Source: Hetaerina americana (Eukaryota > Arthropoda > Insecta > Odonata > Calopterygidae). From it: DNA of 64,000 nucleotides. The notes beneath the pieces are model-generated. The model did not search any database and was not told where the DNA came from. It saw only the letters and a list, made by a program, of their open reading frames with translations. The stretch covers positions 52,305,013 to 52,369,012 of the forward strand of contig JAKTNV010000005.1 of NCBI GenBank assembly GCA_022747635.1, written 5' to 3'. Within the stretch, counting starts at the first letter, position 1, and each line of letters begins with the position of its first letter. This document shows positions 1-11,445 of this stretch, in pieces. The position numbers and the translations under genes were made by a program.

Positions 1-3000
1 CTCGCCCCTCACTGCGTTTTTTGGTGTGCACGCCTGCAAGTTTAATGCCGCATTGCGATGTCTCGGGTCAGGTAGAGGAGATGAAAGGGGGATCGCTGCA
101 TGCCCGCAGGAGTTGTCCCATGACAATAACATTTTTATCGAATCGAATATTAGGCTTCTTCAAAATGTTTCAGGTCAATTCTATTATTCCTCATAGGTTT
201 ATCGTGCATAAACTTCTTCCAATTACACTCCCGCAATAATAATAATCCAATTGTTTATTTGATAAGCAGGGAATGGGCCCACCATAAAATTAGTTGTGCG
301 CAATCCACATATCTAAGATGGGGTTGCTATTTCATTTGCCGGATACCCTAATTAATTGTGAAATAAATTCTAACGACCGAAAAATATCACCTGTTTGGAT
401 TTAAGAGGGGATTATCAAAGGGAATATTCCGGGATTTGTACCCAGCAGACTAAAATTATCGATAGGTTTATGATAATGTTGAAAACGTATAACGCCATAC
501 CCGTCGTAATACAAGTATTACCCAAATAAGATTATTAATATACACTGTTGAACCGATAAGTAAAAAATATCATTTTTCCAACCGTCAGTAAGATGCTAGA
601 ATGACTTCCAGAGACGACGATAGGTAAAATATTTCTACGCTATTATTCTAATGATTTTTACGCCATTATTATATGTAATATTTAATCTACTGCTTCCCTT
701 AATAGCAATGTCTCACATGCGAAGGGTGTATTTCAAACCTCTCCTTTGTGCAAGCAAGGCGCTGTTCTGAATATATTGAAATTCACCATTATAAACTACT
801 ATTTAAATAAAATGTGGCTTTGATATTGCATGCCTGGTGCTAATTCATCTTGACATTAGCTCTAAGGGTACCAGGCATACGAAGATTTTAATAGCCGAAC
901 GGTACATCCACCAAGGGCTCACGCTCAGTCCTATAATTTTTCATGAAAAATAGTATGATGCAATATTATTATCACTTCCTTTAAGGCTAATGGATTTAAT
1001 TTAAAAATGCAACATTATTTTGCCAAGTCCCTTATGTCTAGATTATTTTTGCTTATATATTTGAGAAACTGTCACTTAAATTTTGCCGACTGGATAGTAA
1101 ACTATATTTTCCTTGCATAGAACTTGTCCAAAATTATTAAATTGACGTAGACAGCGATTGCTGTTTATTAGTTGTAACACGGCCATAGTTGGTTGACTAC
1201 TCAATCAGCATATGATACGATTTTTTTACAGGAGTAAAAGCCAGCCTTCCAAGGTTGCCCCTATACAAGATAACTGCAGCCCCTGATTGCATCTTTCCTT
1301 TGAGACGTACAAACTTTCGAGGTGATATCAATCAATATCACCATCAGGCATGTAACCAATGATTATATCATTATAAAGTACGGTCAAGTACCATACCAAA
1401 ATGAAATTGAAGATGAGGAAAAAATTCGATTTCTCGTCAATTATCAATCGTAAAATCTCACGGTTCTGATTCAAATGTTACGATTGGAATGTAATACGAA
1501 TACAATGTTTTCACTTAAATGAGACAAGGTCCACCTAAAACGTAATCTCAGCGTGACGAGATGTAGTAAATTTCAATTTTACACTCCTCTCAATCACAAT
1601 GCTCAAAATGAACATTGCAAAGCCTTTTCCGTACCAAATATTTTTCTCTTTTACTTAGCTAAATTTAGTTTTGTTTTAAGGAAAAAGGGCTTACTGTGTA
1701 GGGCTCAGATTTGAGTAGATATCTTCATTTCTAGCCAAATTTGTGCTATACCCAAAAGCTCTAGACTCACAGCCGGAGTAATTAGACCAAGACGAGTGTG
1801 AATGATGAATTTTAAAGGAACAGCATTCATGGAAAAAGAATATTTTTTCAACCTTAAAGCACACCATTTTATTTGATATTGCTCAAAAAAGTAGATTTTA
1901 CTTAAGTATCCAAAAAGGTTCCATAGTAAACATATATGATCATAAACTCTCCTTTCACTCCTACCTTAAACCAAATTATCTTACCTAATCGATCAAAGGC
2001 GTAAAATAATTTTGAAATTTATTGCTAATGTTAAATTTTGAAAAGATAAAGCTCCGGAGATGTAGTTTTAGTCATGTGCGTATGATAATGTTTTGACTTC
2101 TGGCGAAAAACTTCTCTTCTGCTTTTCAGTCTATTGTGAAACAAAACTGTGCTTTTTAAAAAGTAAAAAAAAATTCAATATATTGTCTTCACCCTTCATT
2201 TCGGATTCCTCCACCCGAATCCTTTGTTTTTGTTATAGGAGCACTTCAAGTGAGTGCCCCCATTGTTTTGAGATGAAGCCAAACCCTTCGCAGCATCGAT
2301 GTTGCCACGTCACTGGGTACCCACATGCACGAAGGAGCATTGTCGATTGCCGATAAAACGTAATTCCCCTTTCCCTCACGTCCCCTTCCCATTTCCATGC
2401 GTCTCTGTGAGAGGATTTTAAGAGCCGATGAAATGTTTCTTTAGTTTCGCGAATTTAAGTTTGACACTCGGCCTTTCGCACTGGTTTACTTGGCTGGGAC
2501 GCGAATCACATTTGAATATATCGATTATTTGGAGACCTCCAAGTTCACGCTGTGAAGGACTTCTTCCACTACAGGTTTTCCGTTTTCGATCACCATGGCT
2601 GGATGCGAGATTTTACTTGAAAGATGTCAATTAAACTTAACCTATATTTTTAGAATGTTTGGTAACTGGAAATGTTTACCGATTTTTGCGAATAATTAAC
2701 TCGAAAACTTTTTTCAATTTTCAGGCATAATTAATATTTCGCTTCTCTTTCATCTATTCAATCTCGTAATTTTTTTCAAGTACAGTTCCCACTTCTGATT
2801 CCAGTTAACCTTTGGCGTATTTCTGATCATGACTTAGCTCACACTTGACTCCGATTCAGAATTTGCAATTTATTTATTTTTTAATCATCAACCAATATTG
2901 TGGAATGTTTTCTACATCTCTGTGCTTAATCACCAATTGGAAGATTAAAGGTATGATCACTAATATATTTACAATTATATATGCCAGCATAATAATGTAA

Positions 3001-5290
3001 ATAGAAGTTTTTAATTGTTTATTCTATTTAAGATGAGTGATGCATTATATAATCGAATGGGTACAACTGAGCTCGTAGCGAACTAAATAAACACAAATTG
3101 CCTGGAAAGAATTTATCCTTTGAGATAAAAATAATGCTTCATAAAAATCCATAATGGTTTTCTTTTAATAACTTGTCAACTGAATTCCAGACTGAATCAA
3201 TGAGCCCTCTTATTACACTAATACCTTAAGATCTGTTGCTCATATTTGTTATATGCCAATATTTTGTATGCAATTTAAATTCGTCGAAGTCAATCACGGA
3301 GAGGAATTTTATTTCAACCCAAAAACGAGTGACTAGCTGAACACTGAACGAGAAATTTAAAAAAATATATTTCTTAAAGCTTATAGGATTACTCATTCTT
3401 AAGTTTTATGTATATTTTGAAAATATAATATGACACGGATCATTTTCATGCTGACAGTATAACAGACAAAATGATTTATCATGTTAAAAACCAAAGGAAA
3501 GGGAGGCATAATTTAAAAAGAAGCCAGGGCAAAAATATATTTTTTTTTCAGTTTTCTCCCACAAAGCCGTCCTTTACATGCTTGGATGCCTTCTCCACGG
3601 TGACAGGAGCATTGTTATCATTGTTTGAACCAAAATTTTAAGCAACAGCACCCCCTTTTTTCCAGATTTCGTTCGCATTAATTTCCATTTTTTTCCCTGG
3701 AAACTGATAAACCACTAAGCTGTAATATCCCACATAAGGGATTTTGTGTTTTGTGCGCTTTTACCATTTCATTTAACTTCTAATATCTCCCTCTCTCCAA
3801 ATAACAAAAGCGATGCCTCAAATTCCTACTTTGGGTTGCAAACGGAATAAGATTTTGACGAATATTTCTCGTCTTTTTCCTCCCGTTCCTCACCCCCAAC
3901 TTCTTCTGCCCTTCGCATATCTTCACCTTCACTTGCCCCAAAATATTTTCCGTCCCATCGGCTTTCCCTTTTGCTTACTCCGCCAACCCTTTGTCGAAGA
4001 AAGTGTGCTCTGACATGTTCTGACGCGTGGAAGCTTGAGGTAGCTTCGCTGTTCCGTCATTCATTCTTCAGTTATTTTCTCTACCAAAAGCATCAATCAT
4101 TGTCACTATTGCGTGCGTAGCTTCCATGGGAATATTTTTGCTCGATTTCATTCCTTAGGAAATATGAAATAATAATAATAATAACTCATCTGTCACATAA
4201 GATTTATTTTTGACGGCTTGTTAATAATACTTTACCGTTTTAAACCAAGAGACAAATTTTGGATCGAAACGTATATGTTTTTAATTTTTTGCTCTTTCTC
4301 CTTCCGTTAATTTTATTATATTGCTTTCAAGAAATTTTCGTCGAATATTCTTCTTCAATTCAGGAAATACCGAAGCTATAAGGAAAAAAAATGTTTCTAG
4401 CCGGATTGGGATACAATACTTCTGACTGATAGAAGAAGTCATTTGAATCGTCATAATATGCCGTCTTTCAATCGCATACCAGTTTTGGAGGAATGGACGA
4501 AAGATAATGAAAAATATTCACATTTAAGTCTACATCTTTTTTTTTTACCCCATAAATATTCAGTTTTCCTTAAACGCTAGAAAAAATTTTGGCCGTACAC
4601 CATTGACCTCTTTAAGTCATTACTTGTACTACAATTCATGCCGTCTGATATATCTTTCTGCCGTTTATTATATAACCTCCATCACCACGTGCAATATAAA
4701 AGCATTTATTGCAAGCAAGGTACTCTCTTTTCAAACTCATTTACTTCAAAAACCTTGGAAAAATATCCGATAGTGGAAGATAAGCGTTAACTATTTAGGC
4801 GAATGAACGCAGAATAATTATTAAAACTTACAGATATATTGCCAAATAAACAGTATTCAGTAAAATCGATAGTTAACTGCACCTGGATATTTTGAATGGT
4901 TTGATGATTCTTGTGTTCACCAATAATAAAATGTTTAACGTTTTAAATTGACGCTATTATTATGCAAGTAATGCATCACTAAGCTAGAGTTATTGAGTTT
5001 ACTCATAAGCACCGAGTCGTGGCTATGCATGAATAGTTTTAGATTTAAAGATGTGAGGTTTGTTTGACGCTGGCTTTGTTGATGTATCGTGCGATACATC
5101 AACATCAATTTCCATTGAACTATCTTTAGTTTCTATGTAAAGCTACAGTTAAGAATCAAAAAATAGATCAATCAATAGGAAAATAGAAGTAATTTTGGAT
5201 AGAATTTTGGAAAGTAGGGAGCATTTAATGCTTAAGAATGATATTTTAATATTAAGTTGAAGTTTTAAGATTTTTTGTAAAATGTTTTTG
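1..5290. other. AT-rich DNA with no recognised gene
   Basis: All open frames here are shorter than about 90 codons and none resembles a known family. The base composition is AT-rich with homopolymer runs typical of insect intergenic or intronic DNA. The first 130 bases are more GC-rich. The only structured item I can support is the perfect palindrome at 5078-5103, listed separately. An exon of a split gene could be hidden here; I see no convincing one. Confidence 0.6.
5078..5103. repeat. Perfect inverted repeat, 12-bp arms
   Basis: The left arm GTTGATGTATCG (5078-5089) is exactly complementary to the right arm CGATACATCAAC (5092-5103), with a 2-base spacer. The surrounding 200 bases show no extension of the symmetry, so this is a short isolated palindrome rather than the end of a long foldback element. 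A regulatory or replication role cannot be inferred from sequence alone. Confidence 0.85.
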
Positions 5291-5299
5291 GAGCTTACG

Positions 5300-5395
5300 A
5301 GTTCAGCAGTGAGTAGTCAGTAGCCAGGGTACTTCAAAAACCTATCCTTTATTGGTGGACTACTGCTAAATAATAATGAAAATAAATGGTTACTT
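5300..5395 (+). mobile_element. RTE-like LINE 3' end (short remnant)
   Basis: This stretch resembles the last 80-90 bases of the LINE that ends at about 11386. Both carry CAAAAACCTA followed by a GGT-GA-TAC pattern and the terminal CTAAATAATAAT. Only the 3' terminal region is recognisable, as expected of a heavily 5'-truncated LINE insertion. Sequence upstream of 5300 could be eroded LINE but I cannot align it convincingly. Similarity is judged by eye over a short span, so confidence is moderate. Confidence 0.45.
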
Positions 5396-8300
5396 CCTAA
5401 TTGTCCTTTTTGCACATGAATATATCTAATAAATGTCTATTTCTATTGATTTCAGTCCGATGAGACTGTAACAAAGACATCAGGTTTGTAAATCCATAAT
5501 ACCTTATTTTATATAGAAATTTAATTACTTAAATTTATTATTCTTTCAAAATAAAAGATTTTTTCAACAAGCTATTTCAGCGAAAAACTATGTTTATTTT
5601 CCTTAGGTTGTATCATATTTAAAAAGTAAAAACGGAGCTTCGAAAAAAAAACTTTGTTTCAGCAAAGGTGGGGAAATATTTGAATTAAAATTTTAATAAG
5701 AAATTTATTTCCCGTTGGATAGACCTTACTTTAAATACACTTCGAGGATTTGGAACCCTGCACAGAAGCACAAAATTGTGGAATTAAAAAAGTTAGAGAG
5801 AAAAGCTTGCCATTTCGTGAAAAGTCCTTAGTAAACGAATAAAAGCTATCGCATTGTCATCGATTCTATCATATTGGAACTCATTGCAAGCCTAAAGGTT
5901 ACATCTACGACCATCATTACTCGCATGAAAATACCTAAAAATCGTAAAAGTTTAACGCTGACAAAGATGCAATGATTGTGGTTCCACGTCACATTTACAG
6001 GCGAGATCACAGAGAAAAGCCGAGGAAAGTTTACTGCCTAACAGGCCGATAAAAGGAATCGTTTTTCTCCCGCACCTTTCGTGACCGCAAAAAATGGGAG
6101 AGATCACGTACTGCAACTCGTACTATCAGAAAATAAAATCATAGACTACGTTAAGAACCCATTATTGCTCTAACGGCTGGTGACGCAAAATCTTAGGCAC
6201 ACTCTTTTATAACGCTTGCAGAAAAAGATAAAGATGTTAACAATTTATACAATACGCTATTCAGATATTCACGTCTGCAACCTATTCAATCAAGCATTGT
6301 TGTGCTTCCATCATTATACATATTCGCCGCAAATCTCGTACAGTCGTGCAGTATTAAATATGGAAAAATTAAATTGGTTCCGCAGACTATGGAACCCATT
6401 AAATTCTTCAAGTAAATAAGAAACTAGTTCTCTACTCTTAAGAACTGGGTTCAATTTTGGGAGATGGCTTATTTTTTAATTGGAAATTCGATAATACTTT
6501 GGACCCAATTCTGGGAGCATTTGAAGTATACTGCTTCTTCTGTCGGATGACGACACGATAAACTATATGCTCTTTCATATATTTTGTAAATGACAACACC
6601 TGCACAGAGTTCCTCACCATCCTCTCTCTTCTTCCTTAAATACAATTCACCCCACCCAGTTCCTCATCACCTATTCCACTTGGCAAAAACGACTTCGATT
6701 TATGGCAAATCTCCATAATGAATGCCATTTCAACGAATGATGAACGCTGTTTTTTACCTTTATCCCACGCTTAAATTAATGACTTAGGGCCCAATTTTTG
6801 CGGGCTCAAGCTCGAGGGAATTTCAACGTTGATTGTAATTTGAGTTTTGAAACCGTTGGGGTTTATGTTAATCATGATCGCACCGATACAAATTCCGTAA
6901 GTCAAATTTGGATTACTTCAGCGTTGAACGTTTCGAAGGGGTAGAAATTCTGTTTTTATCTCATAACGTAACCATGAGGAACAAAAACAAAAGGAGAAAG
7001 TGTTTTACAATCGCAAAATTTGTTCTCACTTAATCTGATGGGAGATGAACGACCACTGTCTCTTTGAAACTCGTTGCTTGAGGAATAAAATCGTAATTTC
7101 CATGCAATCCAACCAATTTGCTTCCAAAGCCTCCATTTTTTTCTACGCAATCACTACAACTCTGATTCGCTTAAGTTTGTAAATTAGACAACAGGTTTTT
7201 TTTATATATATGAATGATGTAATAAATAAAAAAAGTTAGTAAAAACATTTTTAAAATAAATTGTTCTCAAGATTATGATTTGAGTAAATACTGTTAAAGG
7301 ATATTTAGTTTTATTTTCATAGGCACGGTTTTTTCCGTTAGGACTAGGATTACTGTCTTATGCAACTATCATTAAAATATATATTAAATTTAGATCAGCT
7401 CTTTCTCCACTCAGGGCACTCCATCCTGGCAGGGGCACAAAAGCACTCCCGCGCACGGATGGAAATTAATACTACATATTATCTTTCTCTTTCCGCCTCT
7501 CTCTTTCTTTTCCCCCTTCTCTCTTTGTCCTTCCTTTCCTTTCACGCGGGCCAAACTTGTTCTCGGAAGGAATTTCCTCTCCCCGGCTAGTATCTCGCTT
7601 TATCTTCCCCATTACCCCTCATTACCCCGCCGCTTCCTCCTGCCCCGTCCTCCCGGCTTCCCCAGTCCACCTCCGTTCTCACCTCCCGCGCGCCTCAGAG
7701 CAGAACACTCGACCCGCCTTCGCTCTCCCACCTCCTCGTACATTCTCGCCCATTTGACTCGCCCACTGCTCCCGCATCAACATGTACCTCTCCCCTTGAA
7801 TCCGACCAACCTCTTAAGGCCGCCCCCCGCGACCCCATTAGCGATTTTACCCACCTCTTCCCACTCTACCACCACCTCAACTTACATCTGCCTAATTTCC
7901 TGCCGCTCTTTCCTGGAAAACTTTTCCTTAGAATGTCTTCAACTTCATTTTCATAGTGCGATACTTCCGCCCTTCCTCCTCTCCCGGAACTCTCAAGGCC
8001 TTCACCCGACTTTGTAATTATTTTTAATTTTTTACCGTTATCAGTCAGTCAGTAGAATGCATCCCTCATTCGATTTACTATGGTAAGTTACCGTTTCACG
8101 TAGTAGCAGTGCAGCCGTCGTCCTGTCCCTCGCTCCGTATATGTCTGTTCTCTTGTCGCCACATATTTTATATCCCACTGCTGCAGCCGGAGTGGATAAA
8201 TGTAGGTACTTGTATGTGTACGTGGCTACGCGGATGAGCATTAGGTAGCCTATAAATGTATATCTATGAGTGAGAAATTGTGATAAAAATACAAAAATAC

Positions 8301-9185
8301 ACGCAAAGTAATCAAAAAGGGATTTGTTACAGAAATAATGCATTAACTTGATGAATATTAAAAATAATATGTATTACAAAAATCAATAGGCGTCGGCAAA
8401 AATTTCAGAATTTTACTGAAGACCGAGATATTTTTTAAGAAAGAACGATAGGGTTAATTTTTAATTTTAATGTGCAGCATATTTGAAAAACTTGAATTAT
8501 CTACTCTAGAAAAGAGCTAGCTGTTTCTACAAACAACTAATGGAAGCTTTTAATAAACAGAAAATGCACTAAAACTTGGAGAAGATAACTTTAGGATACA
8601 AAACATGATATCGTTATTTTTGCCACCATTGAACTTACGATTACGTCTATCATGGTTAACATAGCATGAAATTCGCTCTTAAACTATTTGATAACAATCG
8701 TTGGCGATATTATTGATACGGTTTTCTCAATCAAACATGCTTGGTTTAATTAAAGTAGAATTCAGGATGGCTAAATTTTGGTAAACGTTTTCCACTAAAT
8801 AAATCAAATCTGACGTCTTTATTTCCAAACATAAGAAGGGCCTTTCTCTTTACGACAAACGCACACAATTGGTGAAAGAGATAAGAATTCATGGAGCACT
8901 CAACACGAATAAAATAAATGGGAGTTAAAGCGACTCATTTCTTCGAGCTTAAAATGCAAAAAGACAGATAGCTGGGGATACGGCGCTCTTCGGGTATTTC
9001 TTAATTCCAATCTCATTATATTCATTATCTTTTTTCCGTCCAAGGCTCATCATTATTATTCACCCATAATGGAAGCTGAACGACCCAGAGGAAGGCCACC
9101 TCTCTCTTTCAACCCGGGGTTAACCCTGACCCCCCCCCCACACAGGGTTGGCGCAATCTCCGTATTAGGGAAAGTGACAACTGAA
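5396..9185. other. AT-rich DNA with a pyrimidine-rich block, no recognised gene
   Basis: Most of this is AT-rich with only short open frames. From about 7470 to 8010 the plus strand becomes strongly C/T-rich, and this alone explains three overlapping open frames rich in Ser, Pro and Leu there (around 7360-8017). The minus-strand 100-codon frame at 8041-8343 has no family resemblance. Run-on C tracts occur at about 9130-9140, just before the LINE mosaic. Confidence 0.55.
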
Positions 9186-9189
9186 ACTG

Positions 9190-9990
9190 TATAAAATCGT
9201 GTTCAAACAGTCGTCCTGGTTATGTATCATCCAATACTGTCAAGGTTACGTCGGGTATACCACAAGGAAGTGTCATAGGCCCCCTCTTGTTCCTTATTTA
9301 CACAAATGACCTCTGTACCATGGTTAATAGCAGGCTCCGTCTTTTTGCCGATGTTGCGGATATTTATGGGGTCATTCGAAGTCGCGAAGACAGAGTCGCG
9401 TTAGCTAACGACCACGTTGGGGATGCAGTTCAGACTTGGTGCAATACTAGGCAATTGGAATTAAATCTGAAAAAATTCGTAGTAATACATTTTTGGGAAT
9501 AGAGTAATTCCCTCCATTTAGTTCAAAAAAGTGAAACAAACAGAAATCACGAGTGAATATTCCTTTAAATAATTGGGTGCAACAATTACTCAAGATCTGT
9601 TCTGGGGAAAGCACATACGAGAAATATGCGGTCGTGCTAATAAAAAATTGGGATTTGTAAAAATAAAGCTGGGTAAATGCGATGAATAAGTGAAGAAACG
9701 ATGTTTTCTTGCCATAGTCAGGCCCCACTCAAAGAATGCTGCCAGAATATAGGATCCTCAAAACATAAATTTGATTTCGGAATTAGATCGAGTTCAGCGG
9801 AGGGGGGCTAGATTTGTCAAACATTGTTATGAGCAACGCAGTAGCGTAACTACTTTGCCAGAAAATTAGGCTGAGATTCCCTTACGCAGTGGCGTTTACA
9901 ATATAGATTAAACTTATTAAAAACATTTAAAGATAGGTCCTTTTCCGATGATATCAAGAATATAATACGGAACCCAACGTATCATAAGCG
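9190..9990 (+). mobile_element. CR1-clade non-LTR retrotransposon fragment (reverse transcriptase)
   Basis: In one frame (about 9205-9502) the translation contains SGIPQGSVIGPLLFLIYTND, the core palm motif of CR1/Jockey-type reverse transcriptases. It is followed by LRLFADVADIYG where the catalytic box FADD is expected. The second catalytic aspartate is replaced by valine (9344-9355), so the enzyme is dead. Beyond a stop at 9500 the thumb region continues in shifted frames: GATITQDLFWGKHIREICGR, then ANKKLGFVKIKLGKCDE, an IVRPHSKNAA segment and LDRVQRRGARFVKH, all diagnostic of CR1. The element is 5'-truncated before the palm and its 3' UTR is missing because mariner sequence begins at about 9990. 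The clade call is firm; the exact family is not known. Confidence 0.85.
9205..9502 (+). pseudogene. CR1 reverse transcriptase palm domain, catalytic Asp lost
   Basis: This is the longest intact frame of the CR1 fragment. It covers RT motifs B to C and the start of the thumb, ending NLKKFVVIHFWE at a stop. A functional RT needs two adjacent aspartates in the F-A-D-D box; here the second is Val. A functional CR1 ORF2 is several times longer and carries an N-terminal AP endonuclease, which is absent. It is therefore a decayed fragment with no expected product. Confidence 0.85.
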
Positions 9991-10567
9991 GATATCGCAT
10001 ATTAACTGAGAATTTTGACATGAGAAAGCTATGTGCTAGATGGGTGCCGCGTTTGCTCACACTCGAGCAAAACCAGTGTCGTGACGATGTTTTAATTGAG
10101 TGTTAAGCTAAGTTTCATAGCAACAAGGCACAATTTTTGCGCCATTTTATAACCATGGATGAAACATTGGTCCATTAACTGAGATAAATGAACAATCAAA
10201 ACAATGGATTCAAAAGGGTTTCCAAAGAAGGCGAAGACCATTTCGTCTGCAGGCAAGGTCAAGACGTGGGATGGTTTGGGATGCGCGTGGGACAATTTTC
10301 ATTAACTGTTTTAAAAAAGGAAAAACTATCAACGGCAAGTATTATGCCAAATTACTGCAACGTATGGGCGAAGAAAACAAGCAAAGGCTAACGTTTGGCT
10401 AAGAAGAAAGTTTTGTTTCATCAAAACAATGCATCAACTCACAAATCTGTTATTGTTGTGCCCAAAATTCAGGATCGTAAGTTTAAATTGCTACTACATA
10501 CACCCTATTTGCCAGATTTAGCCCCCTCGGATTATTTTCTGTTCGCAAACAAGAAAACATGGCTCAG
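9990..10567 (+). mobile_element. mariner transposase fragment (dead)
   Basis: Across several frames the translation follows a mariner (DD34D) transposase. It shows RILTENFDMRKLCARWVPRL, then a segment with RHFITMDETLVH that carries the first catalytic Asp. A frameshifted stretch corresponds to WDARGTIFINCFKKGKTING with KYYAKLLQRMG. Decayed versions of the HQDNAPAH and PYSPDLAPSDYFLF motifs lie near 10425 and 10505-10545. Several stops and at least two frameshifts make it inactive. The N-terminal DNA-binding domain, the C-terminus and both terminal inverted repeats are not visible. It is bounded by CR1 sequence on the left and RTE-like LINE sequence on the right, so the mosaic arose by insertion plus deletion. 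Confidence 0.85.
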
Positions 10568-11055
10568 TTAGGTTCGCTGATGACCAAACTTTAGTTTGTC
10601 AGTCAGCCAAGGGACTGCAAGCATTGCTTAGTGAATTGGAAATTCAGTGCGAAAGGCATGGGATGAGAATCAATATTAATAGAACAAAGGTTATGCGATT
10701 TTCTAGAAAGAAAAATGCAAAGCTTAACATTAAAATAGGAGGGCAAAAACTAGAGCAGGTAGAACAGTTTACGTATCTCGGTAGTGTTTTGGACCAACAC
10801 GGTCAAAGTAGTAGGGACGTAAGGAGAAGAATTGCGCTAGGCAAAGAAGGTTTCACAAGGAGGAGGGAGTTAATGACGGGGACGTTGAGTAAGTATGTTA
10901 AGAAAAGACTCGTAAAAACTTTGATATGGAGCGTAGCTATGTACGGCGCGGAAACGTGGTCATTGAAGCAGGAGGATAGACGTACATTGGAGGCTTTTGA
11001 AATGTGGGTGTGGAGAAGAAGAGAAGGTGAAATGGACAGAGAAGAAAACAAATGA
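10568..11055 (+). pseudogene. RTE-like reverse transcriptase C-terminal half
   Basis: An uninterrupted frame is open from the FADD box to a stop at 11055; its first Met lies at 10624. It covers the end of the palm, the YLG thumb motif and the conserved MYGAETW and FEMWVWRR blocks. The frame then breaks, and the natural C-terminus continues in another frame to about 11278. Endonuclease, fingers and most of the palm are missing, so no active protein is made. The frame's relative integrity suggests a fairly young copy. Confidence 0.8.
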
Positions 11056-11383
11056 GGAAGTACTTTGTATGGTGGGCGAAGAGAGGGGTTAGTTGGGAGA
11101 AATCCTATGGAGGCAGGTAAAGTGGATGAAGGCGGTATTGAACGGCAGTGAGATGCTGAAGACTGTGATGGAGGGGAGAATGTTAGGCAAACGAGGAAAG
11201 GTAAGAAACAGGATTGGGATACTGGACGGGATGAAGGGAGGAAGGAAGTACTCAGAGATGAAGAGCGACCTGATGTAGAGTGGGATGCTGGATTTCGTGT
11301 TTTGTTAGGAGTAGTAAAGTATTTGTTTGGTAGTTGTGTCTTTCCAAAAACCTACCTTAACCGGTAGATTACCTAAATAATAA

Positions 11384-11386
<3 letters not shown>
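10568..11386 (+). mobile_element. RTE-like LINE, 5'-truncated copy ending at its 3' terminus
   Basis: This copy starts at the catalytic box of the reverse transcriptase (VRFADDQTLV, both aspartates kept) and runs through the thumb to the 3' end. Recognisable blocks are KVMRFSRKKNAKLNIKIGGQ, FTYLGSVLDQHG, RLVKTLIWSVAMYGAETWSL and RTLEAFEMWVWRR. After a frameshift near 11050 come GEILWRQVKWMKAVLNGSEM and VMEGRMLGKRGKVRNRIGIL. These match insect proteins annotated as endonuclease-reverse transcriptase of the RTE/BovB type. The 3' UTR ends CTAAATAATAATAATT and passes straight into a (TA)n array, as expected for an RTE element with a simple-repeat tail. It is the least decayed copy in the window and serves as the reference for the others. 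Confidence 0.85.

Positions 11387-11387
<1 letters not shown>

Positions 11388-11441
<54 letters not shown>
11388..11441. repeat. (TA)n microsatellite at LINE 3' end
   Basis: About 54 bases of perfect TA dinucleotide follow immediately after the AATAATAATT terminus of the RTE-like LINE. Elements of this clade end in short tandem repeats. The array probably grew from the LINE tail by slippage, although independent origin is possible. Confidence 0.95.
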
Positions 11442-11445
<4 letters not shown>

